Shown here in pieces: positions 29,294 to 39,621 of a stretch of DNA of 64,000 bases. The first letter of the stretch is position 1, and each line of letters opens with the position of its first letter. Origin of the DNA: Temnothorax longispinosus (Eukaryota > Arthropoda > Insecta > Hymenoptera > Formicidae); NCBI RefSeq assembly GCF_030848805.1, contig NC_092363.1, positions 11,762,886 through 11,826,885 of the forward strand, given 5' to 3'. The position numbers and the translations under genes were made by a program. The notes beneath the pieces were generated by a model, which searched no databases, had not been told where the DNA came from, and was given only the letters and a program-made list of their open reading frames with translations.

Positions 29294-29438
29294 CACTCGC
29301 GGTCAATAGTACCCTCCACCTGAACACATCGCATGTTTTGTCTAGCAGTCATGATGCACAAATAGCTAGACACGATGTGTTCAGCTATTAACTCGAACGC
29401 AACTAATTTTAGATGAAAGACATTATTGACCGCGAGTG
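29294..29438. mobile_element. 145-bp MITE, TIR CACTCGCGGTCAATA, TA duplication
   Basis: The element starts CACTCGCGGTCAATA and ends TATTGACCGCGAGTG. TA lies on both sides (29292-29293 and 29439-29440). An inner inverted pair (GAACACATCG and CGATGTGTTC) is also present. The TA duplication fits a mariner-type non-autonomous element. Confidence 0.8.
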
Positions 29439-29699
29439 TACAACGAAGACCAACGCTTGGCCGATGGCTGGCAGCTGTACGTCACCCAACATTGCGTCAG
29501 ACAGTATGAGTTATGACTGGCTGCCTATAAGTTATATATATGTAGAATAGTACAGTGTTATGACAAAGATGGGGTTTGCAATCCCGCACCGTTTTCAGTC
29601 CCGCGGGATTAATGCAAGTTTGTCTTTAATCCCGTGGGATCCCACGAAATTTCGCGATATCTCGTGATATCATTAAAAGAATCAACGGCAAATGCGAGT

Positions 29700-30360
29700 C
29701 AGGCGCGAAACGTGGTGCGCAAATAAAACGAATACGTGTATTTAAAAGTGACGAACGTTTCGGCTCTTCTTTCGAGCCATCTTCAGCGTTTATTAGGAAA
29801 AGAAGACTTTTTTATATATTTTTGCAGAACTCGAGGTAGGAAGCTCCTTTTTTGAGGAGATGTTGTGACAAGCAAACTGGTACGCACGGTTACAGTGGAC
29901 ATTTTTACTGTGAAAAAGAAACATATATTTAGTACATTGTTATAAAAGAAACAGAAAGAGAAAGGTGAGAGCTCACCTCAATGTCTGCAGCAGTCAAAGA
30001 AGTACAATAATTAAAAAGTCGCAGTAGTCGAAAGATGAATTCGAAGAGTCGCACATTTCGGAAAATAGAAATACAAGTATAAAATAAAGTGTCACATATG
30101 TCGGTTGGAAACGAAGTGAGACGGCGGGTCAAAGAGTCGTAGGTCAGAACAAGGATTGATAGTTATAAACAAAATAAGTAACACGACCGGAGACGGGCGA
30201 AAATAAAGTTATAAATAATTTATGACGGACAAGTATGCATGGTGTAAACAGTCGGTGTTTGATTGTAAGTTTAAACTATGACGTTGTTGTCTTATGTATA
30301 AAACTTCGGAAATAAATCGTTTATGATAATATCTTTCATGATCCAAAGTTTTAACATTAT
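29700..30360 (-). pseudogene. Penelope-like element 3' part, separated by the Polinton
   Basis: On the minus strand, codons from 30360 to the stop at 30209 encode the end of a GIY-YIG endonuclease (WDNVKTLDHERYYHKRF, then ISEVLYIRQQ), similar in layout to the C-terminus of the Penelope copy at 15708. The 3' untranslated region continues left, with a hammerhead-like core at 29752-29787. The upstream half of the same gene lies at 63233-63850. Both halves end at the CCCAAT target duplication of the Polinton, and the codon phase is continuous across it when one duplication copy is counted. Confidence 0.85.
29752..29787 (-). ncRNA. Hammerhead-ribozyme-like core in Penelope 3' region
   Basis: Read on the minus strand: CTGAAGA, a five-base-pair stem (GGCTC/GAGCC) with a 7-base loop, then GAAACGTTC. 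This is a clean match to the hammerhead CUGANGA-stem II-GAAA core. It sits at the same relative place as the motif at 18802-18830. Stem III and the cleavage site are not clear. Confidence 0.45.
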
Positions 30361-30366
30361 CCCAAT
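30361..30366. repeat. Polinton target-site duplication, left copy (CCCAAT)
   Basis: CCCAAT directly precedes AGTAGTAAGTGGG. The same six bases follow the right end at 56674-56679. Six-base duplications are the signature of Polinton/Maverick integration. Confidence 0.9.
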
Positions 30367-31262
30367 AGTAGTAAGTGGGTAGGTATGGGGCGTCAAAACA
30401 AACCCCCTCCACCGACCCCTCCGGCGCCAGAAGCGTGGTCAGACGGTCTCCCCACGTGACCTCGGAGCGCTCTGATTGGCTGCCGCGTGAGGGGTGGGGG
30501 TAAAATGGAGCGATTTGATTGGATACCCCATACCTACCCAGCGTTTTGATTGGATACCCCATACCTACCCAGCGTCTGATTAGTCCTCCCATCCTTGAGG
30601 TGCCTAGTGTCTAGTGACTTTTTTGGGGACTGCACGTGGTGGAAGACTACGAGTCAAAAATGGCGGATTCAAATGGAGCGTTTTGATTGGATACCCCATA
30701 CCTACCCAGCGTCTGATTGGCTCTCCCGCCTAGGGTGTCTAGTGTCTAGTAAATTTTTTTTGGGTCTGCACGTGGTGGACGACTACGAAACAAAAATGTC
30801 GGATTCTAAATAATAACTAAATGGCGCGTTTTTATTGGATACCCCATACCTACCCAGCGTCTGATTGGCTCTCCCGCCTAAAGGCTCTAGCGTCTTTTTG
30901 GGCCTGCACGTGGTGGACGACGCTGAAATCACGCGGAAAAATAGCGGAAGAGCCGGCCAGCGCCATTTTGGCGGGAGCACGTGGTAGACGACGCTAAGCT
31001 CAAAAAAGGATATGATGCTAAGATGCCGAAAACGGAAAGTGGAATTTTTAAGACCGTTTTGCCTCGAGGGGAGGGGGAAACAAGAACGGACAGGTTCGCT
31101 TTGTGACGTGATGGCGTATATGTCGTTTTTAGAGAATAGTTTTCATGATTTATGACCGTGTTTTTAGGACTTGAGTCTGGATAAAGAGTTTTCAAAATAA
31201 TCAAATACGTGAGTCTTATTTCCTGGGAAAATGAGGGAGTAAAACAGGAACGGACAGGTTCG
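30367..31262. repeat. Polinton left terminal inverted repeat
   Basis: About 896 bp are mirrored at 55811-56673. The repeat contains internal units built on GGATACCCCATACCTACCCA and TCTGATTGGCTCTCCCGCCT, present in slightly different numbers in the two TIRs, which explains the length difference. The outermost bases are AGTAGTAAGTGG. Confidence 0.88.
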
Positions 31263-31392
31263 CTTTATGACGTGGTGCAACTATTTTAACGTAAGAGAAA
31301 AAGGAATGAATAAATAGACGGAGGGGGTTGAAGATACAAACAATGTTTATTACATAAAATAATACATTGATACGGGGGAATAAGTATTTCTT

Positions 31393-31905
31393 TTAATTAT
31401 TCTTAAAAGTACACGCCTGAACATAACAGCATTCAACGTGAGGTTTTACGCATACGCATTTATTATGAAGAAAAATTTTACGAAATAATTTTACAATCAA
31501 ACGATCATTGCGTTCGCAATTGTCGCTAAACAGATTAAGAAACTGGCAAAGATTATAACCGCTACACATGAAATATAAAAATACACAACAGTATTATCCG
31601 CAAGTTTGAGAGAGCGTTCCTTGTAGCGTCGCGGTGTTCCATCGATGCGTAGTGGAATTCCGACAAAGGCGTAAGAGGAATCTGGAGTCCAAAGGCGGTA
31701 GTCCGTAGCTATCGAAATACGTTCCTGCTCCTTGCTCGTTGATGTAAAAAGCGACCCAATGTTGACCGGGTCGATCGTGATCGTCCGTGTTAGCGACGAT
31801 GGCTGTCGACCTCGTCCACACCCTCGGCAGTCTGTCGGCAGGATTGACGCTCGCATATCTGACACTGAGATGATGCAACGCATGTAAGATTTTTAGCGAG
31901 TTCAT
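31393..31905 (-). pseudogene. Polinton adenain-type cysteine protease, one in-frame stop
   Basis: From the ATG at 31905 the frame shows the adenovirus-type protease plan: VANTDDHDRPGQHWVAFYI (catalytic His in HW), GTYFDSYG (acidic residue) and LSQTCG just before the catalytic Cys region. An in-frame TAA at 31594-31596 follows that Cys, and the same frame then stays open to 31393. This enzyme matures capsid proteins in Polintons, adenoviruses and virophages. A stop immediately after the active-site region would remove the C-terminal fold, so this copy is probably dead. The start region overlaps the tail of the exonuclease-like frame, which is open in another frame. Confidence 0.8.
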
Positions 31906-32043
31906 TTTTTACACAGCGAGGCGGTGATCGCACGAGAGGAATTATTTGTATAATTTCGGAGTTTACCTCTTTTGGAGTTGTCGCACTAGTGTTCTTGGAT
32001 GGAGACGGATGTATCGGCTCGTTATTGAAGATGTATTCTTTTC

Positions 32044-32355
32044 TGATGCAGAGGTTGATAATAAGCACACTTGACTTATATAAATCTGTTTAATTGAGCA
32101 AAACTCACAGAGAGAAAGATGCTTTTAACGTGCGTAACGTACAAAGGTACAGCCGAATCTAAGAGGTTAGATAGGTGCGGCGCGTAACATAACGAACGAC
32201 TCGTAACGACCCTAGAGATAATAATTTCAATCGGTAAAGTAGTCGGTAAAGAAGAGGGCTAGAGTCACACAAGCGCGCGCTTAAAACAATGTATCATAAG
32301 GACCATTAAAGAAACATTAAAAAAATAAAGCGATAAACTAAATACTATTACAACA
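32044..32355 (-). repeat. Copia 3' LTR
   Basis: 312 bp; one visible difference (A versus G in TTAAAARAATAAAG) from the other LTR. It contains an AATAAAG signal. Confidence 0.93.
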
Positions 32356-32369
32356 CTCCCACTATTTAG

Positions 32370-35300
32370 TTATTCGCGCAACGACAATAGTTTCTTAAGA
32401 AAATTAAAACGTACTCGAGCTAGTCCCTTTGTTAAAATGTCGGCTAGTTGATATTCAGTGGGCACATATTTCATTTTAACCCTACCACTTTGAACTTCTT
32501 CTCTAATAAAGTTCCACTTATTGTCTATATGTTTAGTACGTTGATGAAATTGAGTACTTTCGCTATATCGAATTGCACCCTGATTGTCACACAATAATAC
32601 TAAGAAATCTTGATTATCATTTAAGGAATTAATTAATCGTCTTAACCAAATGAGTTCCTGTACTGCTGCTGCAGCCGCAACGTATTCACTTTCTAGCGTC
32701 GAAAATGCATTCGCATTCTGCTTCCTCGAAGCCCAAGCCACTGGTCCGCCGCACATCAGCATGATATATCCAGTTGTCGATTTACGATCATCGTGATCTC
32801 CGGCCCAATCCGCGTCAGAGTAGCCTGTCAATGTCGTGTCGTCTTTGTTAAACCCATCGTAGATGATTCCTTGTTCGATTGTTCCCTTCAAATATCGAAC
32901 AATCTGTTTTGCCGCCATCCAGTGTTGAGAGCCCGGATTCTCTTTAAATCGACTTAGCAAATTCACACCGAACGCTATGTCTGGTCGTGTCATGTTGGCT
33001 GCGAACTGTAATGACCCCAGTAGCTCATCGTACGGTTTCTGTCGCATCTCTTTTTTTTCTTTATCATTGGTCGGACACATCTCCTTTGACAATTTGATCG
33101 ACGAGTTTACTGGTACTGATGATGGTTTTGCATCTTCCATTCGAAACCTATCAATTAACCTTTCAATATAAGAACGTTGGTGAAGTTTAATCGTTCTTTT
33201 CTCTCGGTCACGTTCAATCTCCAGACCCACAAAGAATCGTGGTTCCTTTATCGTTATTTCGAAGGCTGCTTTAAGATTATTTAAGAACTCGTTCAAAAGA
33301 TCCGCTGAATCGCTCATGACTATCCCGTCGTCTACGTACAATCCCAAATAAATGAAGTGCTGGCCTCTTCGTCCAATGTAAATGCAGTCATCTGCGCTTG
33401 ACCTTTTCATCGAGAAACTTTCCAGTACTTCGTGGAATTTAAGATTCCAGCATTTTGGTGATTGCTTAAGCCCATATAGACTCTTATTTAGCTTCACGCG
33501 ATGTCCCTTCGGCCACGGTCCATCCGGCAACTCAATCCAAATGTCTTCTTGCAATTCACCGTATAAAAACGCAGTCTTAACGTCAAACTGCTTCATTTCG
33601 AGATCTTCTTTTGCTGCCTTGGCAAAAAGAACTCTGCAACTATCTGCTCGAACCACAGGTGCATACACATCTTCGTAGTCGATGCCCATACGTTGTGTAA
33701 ATCCACGGGCAACCAAACGTGCCTTAAACCGATCCTCTTCACCAGGAGTCTGCTTCAGTTTAAACATCCATCGACAATTGATGGCTCTTTTATTTGATGG
33801 CATTTCTTCTTCACACCAAGTAGAGTTCTTCATATGCGATTCGACTTCCTCGTCGATGGCCTTCTTCCATTGTTCTGCTTCAGGACATGATATCGCTTCC
33901 ATATAAGTTTGTGGCTCTTGAATTGCCAGCATCGCATGACCAAACTTCACCGGTCGTTTCAATGATTCACGTGGTCTCAAATTTATTCCCTCCGGTTTGA
34001 CTGGTTTGGCTTCTTCTTCTGATGCTTCTTTGACTTGTTCATCATCTTCATTGTTGGTAACTTGATCCTTTGATTCTTCAGAACTCGTGTTATCTCCCAC
34101 TGTAACTGTAGCAAATTTGAAGTCTCCAACTTCGTCATCAAACTTTACATTTGTTGCATGAGTAAACTTTCGTGTCTCAGGATCAAATAGTTTATAATTA
34201 TTTGACTCTCCTTGGTATCCGACAAAGATTTGACGAACCGCCCTTTTGTCCAGCTTACGTCGTAATACTTTCGGTACTTGTAAATAACATGTTGTACCAA
34301 ACACGTGAAAGTTTGAAATATCTGGCTTTTTATTGTGCCACAATTCAAACGGCGTCTTGTTTTTGCTCTTCACTGTAGAAACTCGATTCAAAATTTGGGC
34401 TGCCGTCAATATAGCTTCATTCCATAAGTATTTCGGAATATCTCTTGCGTACAACATTGAACGTGCGCTTTCCATTAACGTTCTAATTTCTCGTTCCGCC
34501 TTCCCGTTTTGCTCCGGGTTGTACGGGGCTGTTGTCTCGTGTACAATTCCTCTGCTCTTGAATTGTTTATGCAAATGTTCGTTGACAAATTCTCGCCCAT
34601 TGTCTGACTTAATTACCTTGATCTCAGAACCAAACTTTGTCTTGACCATATTACAATATTCGATAAGTCGTTGGCTAACCTCTTCTTTGTTGCGTAGTGT
34701 GTACACCGTCCGAAACTCAGTTGCATCGTCCTTCAGAACCATGAAATATTTAGCGCCATTCAGTGCTGTTTCCTCAATAGGGCCACACACATCTGTATGA
34801 GTTACCTCTCCTGCCTTTACATCTTTCGGAATCGCTGAATGAAATGGTCTTCTTGCCTGCTTTCCATATTGACACGCCTCGCAGAAGAATATCGTTTCAT
34901 CGTTTAGCTCGATATTAGTTATCGCATTATTCTTGACCATTTTCCGTAATGTGTCAACGTTTGCATGACCCATTCTCTCATGTAGTAGTTTCAGCGAAAT
35001 CTTCTGAGCTGTGCAGGCTTGTGATGGCCACACCGGTCTGAATTTCATCTTGTACACATTGGTGTCCCAGAATCCATACGCATAGATTTGATTATCTCGA
35101 ATTACCTTAACATGCTCCTTACATGTTATTATTTTAAAGTTGTGGTCCGTTGCGGCTTTAAAACTGAACAGATTCTTACCTAGTTCTGGTATCCAACGAA
35201 CATTGCTAATAGTTACCGTCTTCCACTGCTCATTTACCCAGGCTTCAACTTTTATTTGACCGACGCCTTTCACAGCCAAGCTTCTGTTGTCTGCTAGACC

Positions 35301-36248
35301 AATTTTCTCATTAGTTCCTTCCTCTTTCAGTGACCAGAATATTTTTCGATCAAACGCCATGTGGTAGCTCGCTCCGCTGTCCGCAATCCAATCCTGTGGA
35401 CTTATAGCTACATTTGCTTCACCGGAATTACACAGAAAAGTTGTACCTTGCTTATCATCGTCTTTTGACTTTAATTTATTTTCTGCTTTCTTAAGTAGAA
35501 AACAGTCCGCTTTTTTATGACCGGGTTTCTGACAATGGTGGCACTTACCAGTTTTCCCAGTAAATTTTGGATTATCGCTAACCTTAGATCCCTTCTTTAA
35601 ATCCTTAGACTCGAATTTCTTAGACTTTAACGGCTTTGAGGCTACTAGTGCCATCACATCATCATCATGTTTTTGTAGACGTTCATCTGCATTCATTAGT
35701 GCATTGTACAGCTTATCGAGTGTCTGATCCACGTCCAGCCTATTATCCCACGTAGTACAGAAATGAACGAAGCTCGATGGTAAACCATCCAATATGATCG
35801 CGATCACATTCAAATCCTCGATCTTTCCTCCTGCCGCTTTCAGTGCACTAAGCGTCTTCTTGATGTTCCCGATATAGTCTGTCATCGACATGTCCGGAGT
35901 CATCCTTGAATTATGCAGCTGTCTGTATAAACTTACAATTCGTTGTCCTGACTTCTTCTCATAGAGTCCTAGAATTGTCTCCCACATCTCATTTGCAGAG
36001 TCGCATCCCATGATGAGATTAATAACGTTCTCTTCGACAGTTAAGCCAATCAGTCGTCTCGCACCTTTGTCCTTCTTCAGCCAATTATCCAGTTGTGCTC
36101 CTCCATCTGGCCTGCACTCGGATCCATTCAGAACATCATCGAAGCCTTTCTCTTGCATTACGAGCATTAACTGGAATTTCCATACTGAGAAATTATCCTG
36201 GCCTGACAACTTCCTGATAGTGGCTAATTCGTTATTTGACATTGCCAT
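32370..36248 (-). CDS. Copia Gag-Pol polyprotein (intact)
   Basis: The frame encodes 1292 residues from ATG at 36248. Domains in order: Gag (residues about 1-210); a CCHC knuckle (CHHCQKPGHKKADC, about 235-250); aspartic protease (WIADSGASYHM, about 285); GAG-pre-integrase HHCC (HERMGH...CEACQYGK); integrase core with HTDVCG, IKSDNGREF and a Glu in QNGKAERE; reverse transcriptase (RWMFKLKQ, KARLVARGF, LYVDDGIV); and RNase H (GYSDADWAGD, TLESEYVA). This is the Ty1/copia order, integrase before RT. No stop or frameshift is present and the catalytic residues are all visible, so the element may be active. It would copy itself through cytoplasmic virus-like particles. Confidence 0.95.
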   Translation of the reverse strand: MAMSNNELATIRKLSGQDNFSVWKFQLMLVMQEKGFDDVLNGSECRPDGGAQLDNWLKKDKGARRLIGLTVEENVINLIMGCDSANEMWETILGLYEKKSGQRIVSLYRQLHNSRMTPDMSMTDYIGNIKKTLSALKAAGGKIEDLNVIAIILDGLPSSFVHFCTTWDNRLDVDQTLDKLYNALMNADERLQKHDDDVMALVASKPLKSKKFESKDLKKGSKVSDNPKFTGKTGKCHHCQKPGHKKADCFLLKKAENKLKSKDDDKQGTTFLCNSGEANVAISPQDWIADSGASYHMAFDRKIFWSLKEEGTNEKIGLADNRSLAVKGVGQIKVEAWVNEQWKTVTISNVRWIPELGKNLFSFKAATDHNFKIITCKEHVKVIRDNQIYAYGFWDTNVYKMKFRPVWPSQACTAQKISLKLLHERMGHANVDTLRKMVKNNAITNIELNDETIFFCEACQYGKQARRPFHSAIPKDVKAGEVTHTDVCGPIEETALNGAKYFMVLKDDATEFRTVYTLRNKEEVSQRLIEYCNMVKTKFGSEIKVIKSDNGREFVNEHLHKQFKSRGIVHETTAPYNPEQNGKAEREIRTLMESARSMLYARDIPKYLWNEAILTAAQILNRVSTVKSKNKTPFELWHNKKPDISNFHVFGTTCYLQVPKVLRRKLDKRAVRQIFVGYQGESNNYKLFDPETRKFTHATNVKFDDEVGDFKFATVTVGDNTSSEESKDQVTNNEDDEQVKEASEEEAKPVKPEGINLRPRESLKRPVKFGHAMLAIQEPQTYMEAISCPEAEQWKKAIDEEVESHMKNSTWCEEEMPSNKRAINCRWMFKLKQTPGEEDRFKARLVARGFTQRMGIDYEDVYAPVVRADSCRVLFAKAAKEDLEMKQFDVKTAFLYGELQEDIWIELPDGPWPKGHRVKLNKSLYGLKQSPKCWNLKFHEVLESFSMKRSSADDCIYIGRRGQHFIYLGLYVDDGIVMSDSADLLNEFLNNLKAAFEITIKEPRFFVGLEIERDREKRTIKLHQRSYIERLIDRFRMEDAKPSSVPVNSSIKLSKEMCPTNDKEKKEMRQKPYDELLGSLQFAANMTRPDIAFGVNLLSRFKENPGSQHWMAAKQIVRYLKGTIEQGIIYDGFNKDDTTLTGYSDADWAGDHDDRKSTTGYIMLMCGGPVAWASRKQNANAFSTLESEYVAAAAAVQELIWLRRLINSLNDNQDFLVLLCDNQGAIRYSESTQFHQRTKHIDNKWNFIREEVQSGRVKMKYVPTEYQLADILTKGLARVRFNFLKKLLSLRE

Positions 36249-36411
36249 CTTTGCTCGTCTTTGTACTTGGAAAACTTTCCACCGCTATCTTTTCTCTCTA
36301 TTTACTGAGATTGCCGTAACTCAAGCTTTTACACGCGGTACGCTCGTTTTGAACTGCCACCGTATAAACAGCTCACGATTCCGCTCAATTATACAAGTAC
36401 GCGTAATGACT

Positions 36412-36430
36412 GCGTGCTGGGCCCATAACC
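36412..36430 (-). promoter_or_regulatory. Copia primer-binding site: initiator tRNA-Met anticodon arm
   Basis: The plus strand reads GCGTGCTGGGCCCATAACC directly outside the 5' LTR. This equals the anticodon arm of eukaryotic initiator tRNA-Met, so the element's RNA is complementary to an internal tRNA segment. Priming by a half-tRNA of this kind is known for Drosophila copia. Confidence 0.8.
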
Positions 36431-36742
36431 TGATGCAGAGGTTGATAATAAGCACACTTGACTTATATAAATCTGTTTAATTGAGCAAAACTCACAGAGA
36501 GAAAGATGCTTTTAACGTGCGTAACGTACAAAGGTACAGCCGAATCTAAGAGGTTAGATAGGTGCGGCGCGTAACATAACGAACGACTCGTAACGACCCT
36601 AGAGATAATAATTTCAATCGGTAAAGTAGTCGGTAAAGAAGAGGGCTAGAGTCACACAAGCGCGCGCTTAAAACAATGTATCATAAGGACCATTAAAGAA
36701 ACATTAAAAGAATAAAGCGATAAACTAAATACTATTACAACA
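36431..36742 (-). repeat. Copia 5' LTR
   Basis: 312 bp, the partner of 32044-32355. Confidence 0.93.
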
Positions 36743-36747
36743 TTTTC

Positions 36748-37453
36748 TTACGCCCGCTACTGAATAATAGGCTTTTGCTACTTCTCCTTCTTCTTTCTCT
36801 TCTGTCTCGTTATTTTTTTGCCACTGTTTTATTTCTATAGCGATGTCACCGTCGGTTTTTTCACCCTCGTTGTCGTCGCTTGTATCCAAATTTACGTGTG
36901 AGAGATTTATAGTATCGTAGCTCGAGTCGATGCTGTTGCTGTTACTATCAATGCTGCTGCTGCTGCATTCGCTGTTGTCTCGCAAGACTAACCAGCGTTT
37001 CAATTTGAAAACGTTACATAAGCAATTTTGTCCGTAGTCAAAACACGAAATCCGTGATGTGAGCAGCGTTGACTGTACTCCGGTAAACTTTTGAACGGTG
37101 GTGAAATTTCTTCCAGATTATATATGTTTCTGGAAAGTAGTTGACTCAAGTAACGAGCCTTTTCCACACCTCTGCAATAGATGTAGTGCACTTGTCGTGT
37201 AATTTCTCGCAGATGCATGTAGCGTGAAACATTTGAGATTGGTTTCACCATCGAACCACTCGATTCCATGATAATTTCGCGAAAGCCAGTTATTCTCACG
37301 TCTTGACTTTTCGGGTAGATCGTCAAATGGATAGGGCGGCGTCATAATCCAGTGTTCGGCGATCGCTGCGTTATTCGCGACAACTGCGACTTCTTTCGGA
37401 ATAAACTTTTCGTTGACATCACGGAAACTTTGTATGTCGATGACCAGATCCAT
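36748..37453 (-). pseudogene. Exonuclease-like protein, frameshifted and cut by Copia
   Basis: The gene opens with ATG at 37453 (VIDIQSF, FIPKEVAVV, HWIMTPPYPFDDLP, NYHGIEWFDGE), which follows the gene at 6049-6579 motif by motif. Homology moves to a second frame near 37215-37240 (VHYIYCRGVEKARYLSQLL) and to a third near 37010 (CNVFKLKRW), so at least two frameshifts exist. A Ser/Asp/Glu-rich tail follows and stays open to the Copia target duplication. On the far side of Copia the same frame continues from 32038 down to 31790. A DEDD-nuclease-like fold is inferred, as for the other copy. Confidence 0.7.
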
Positions 37454-37639
37454 AGTTCAAAATGCACTCTCTATTTTTTCAAGCGAAGCGTCGACGTCCG
37501 TGTCTCGAGTGAAACTGAATCTCTCTCTTTTCGCAGGACTTTACGCAGGAAAATGGCGATGGGTAAAATATGTAGTGGTGGGGTAAAAATAAAGCATGTA
37601 CCGTAAAGCTGTGAAATATTATTTGTCGACATTTATCAT

Positions 37640-38984
37640 TTAACCGGCAAAGTCGACGATGATTTGACGAGAGGAGTCGATTTCTAGAACATTATCGAAC
37701 TCGGCGTAAACGATACAATTAACGGTTGTGGTAAGTGCTTTTTCAAATTGCGCTTCCAGTCGTAAAGTGCCATGTTTCACAAGATTCCAATGGCCGGCAA
37801 AATTGGCTGATAAGTTGGGTGTAAGATCAAAGGCGAAAAGTGTGAATCCTTCGGCGTAATCTTCTCTACTTATAGAATTACCCTCGTTCAAAAAGTGTAT
37901 ACCGGTTCCCGAAAAGAGAGTGTGATAAGCTTCGACGTAAAGTGGCTCGTCTTTCGAGATGCTGTAGCGGTCTACTGGGAATTTGTATACCGTCGGGGTA
38001 CAGCGAAAAGAAATTTATACCGTAGTTTTTAAAATTAAACGGGTTTAATTTTCTATCGCCGTTGAACGCTCTGTTATCGACAAAACCGACTATTATCCGT
38101 TTCGGCAGTTGACCGAGTATTACATTGTCTATCGATTCTCTTACGAGACCCGCGTGAATCGTAAATGTTTTAACTTCGACTCTCGTAAGGGGATATTTGG
38201 CGGTAGTTTGGCTCAACATTTTCGCATGCGCGAGTAAAATGCCAGGACTTATTTTTGCTCTTCTCACTAGCAGACTGGCGTCTAAAATGCGTATTTTCGA
38301 CGTCGAAGTATTTTCCATAAGGCAAAACAAATCCTTCGAACGAACGAGTCTCATTCTAACTTCCACACCGTTAATTAAAATTTTATCCTGATTGAAAACG
38401 TCGCAATGAAGATGACCTATGAGATCTAGCGCGTGTCTCTCGTGAATGTAACGAGCGCGTCTCACGAGAGCCGGATTTGGTGTTTCTGAATCTACGAGTG
38501 CGTCCATGGGTCCGGGGGTATCCATGTCCCACAGACAAGAAGTCAGATGGGAAGTTTTTGCGGATGAAGAATAATTTAACAACGCTATGTACGCGCGGTA
38601 TGCGTAAGCGTTGTTTGGGGGTGAGACGAGTTTTTGATTGAAATATACGTCGATTTGATTGAACATGGAATGCAGTAAATGATTTGCAGGGCCTACTTTG
38701 AACGCACTTCCGCCTGGTGTACTTGTTTGGCTGTCGCCACCACCGCCTGCTAGGGGAGATGTTTCTACGCGTATGAGAAAACTCAACATGGTGTGCGTGA
38801 GGTCCAGGTAGTCTTCTCCGTGTCCGGGTATGACGAATTCTATAGGCGCGTCGTCCCCGAGGGAAGTTATGGGTTTGTAATAGATCCATTGCGAGCTCTC
38901 GATACTAGTTTGAGTGGGTGGCAATGAGAAGAAATCGAGTTCACACTTTAAACACTCGCTCGAGTGCGTGTGAAGAAAAAACAT
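37640..38984 (-). pseudogene. Polinton major capsid protein (F54H12.2 type), one frameshift
   Basis: The frame starts with ATG at 38984 and runs 368 codons. It then continues at 37640-37891 in another frame, with a shift near 37885-37905. Features include a Cys-containing start (SSECLKCELDFFSLPPTQTS), PIEFVIPGHGEDYLDL, FNQIDVYFNQKLV and a long beta-rich body, the pattern of double jelly-roll hexon-like proteins of Polintons, often annotated 'uncharacterized protein F54H12.2-like'. The C-terminal part (HGTLRLEAQF, then VNCIVYAEFDNVLEID) is the closing strand region. A Gly/Ser-rich loop (AGGGGDSQTSTPGGS) follows the first 80 residues. The single shift would truncate the last jelly roll, so the copy is probably non-functional. 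Confidence 0.85.
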
Positions 38985-39036
38985 GCTTATCCTCCTCCTC
39001 CGCTCCTTGAATTCTTGGTTCGTGCGCGCGCGACGA

Positions 39037-39610
39037 TTAAGAGAATATCTCGGATACGCTGCGTTTCTTGACGCTAACTCGACGACGACATTGTCTCGTA
39101 GTGGTGGTAGATGACTTTCTGTTTACAGCACGAGTCTTCTTCTTCTTCGATGATTTTTTGATCGTTATTCTCTTCCTCTTGCTCTTTGACGATTTTCTTT
39201 TGTCCGTTTGAGGACGACGACGTTTACGAACTGCAACGCGACTGTCGTGGATGCCAAGGGGAAACTAAAACGCTGAATTTTTTGCGGTTACTTTATACCC
39301 CGATTCCTTCATCATGCTGCTTATCTTCTCCTGTGCTTTTCTTTTAAGATTGCCACTCGATTCTTTGAGGCGAGTTTTGAGCGCCTCCTTCAACGGTGTA
39401 TTATTTTCGACATCTTTCATCACATTGATACCAGCGCGTAAAGCTTCTTTACCGACCGCTCGCGCGCCTTAAAAAAGGCAGTTCCTTTCTGAATAATCCG
39501 CCAAGAAAACTACCGATTCCATAACCTCGTTGATAGGGTGCTCCAACGAAAACTCGTGGAATTTCTCCGCCTCGTCCACTCTGGTGTGAATCGTAATATT
39601 CGTAGTCCAT
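39037..39610 (-). pseudogene. Polinton minor capsid-type protein, frameshifted
   Basis: It starts with ATG at 39610 and a Tyr/Gly-rich opening (MDYEYYDS, then GYGIGSFLGGLF), an amphipathic segment followed by a Leu/Arg-rich stretch. A frameshift near 39460-39475 ends that frame; the next frame carries KEALRAGINVMKD, then LKEALKTRLKESS, then KAQEKISSMMKESGYK. A further stop near 39265 separates a Lys/Arg-rich tail ending SVSEIFS (stop at 39037-39039), which lies 53 bp before the capsid ATG. The layout of amphipathic N-terminus, helical middle and basic tail resembles minor capsid proteins of Polintons and pVI/pX-like proteins. The frame is too broken for one ORF. Confidence 0.6.
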
Positions 39611-39621
39611 GGTACTGAAAT

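Larger units (their letters stand above)
32044..36742 (-). mobile_element. Full-length Ty1/copia LTR retrotransposon, TSD TTTTC
   Basis: Two 312-bp LTRs (32044-32355 and 36431-36742) flank one uninterrupted 1292-codon polyprotein on the minus strand. TTTTC lies on both outer sides (32039-32043 and 36743-36747). Read in the element's direction the LTR is TGTTG...ATCA. A primer-binding site and a polypurine tract (AGTGGGAG just before the 3' LTR) are present. By eye the LTRs differ at one position, so insertion is recent. It interrupts the Polinton's exonuclease-like frame. Confidence 0.95.

Noticed and set aside
30209..30592. 127-codon minus-strand frame as a single gene
   Set aside because: Its upstream part is Polinton TIR sequence; only the part below 30361 is Penelope coding sequence.
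36412..36430. Possible tRNA gene (initiator Met)
   Set aside because: Only the anticodon arm is present, directly outside the Copia 5' LTR; it is a primer-binding site.
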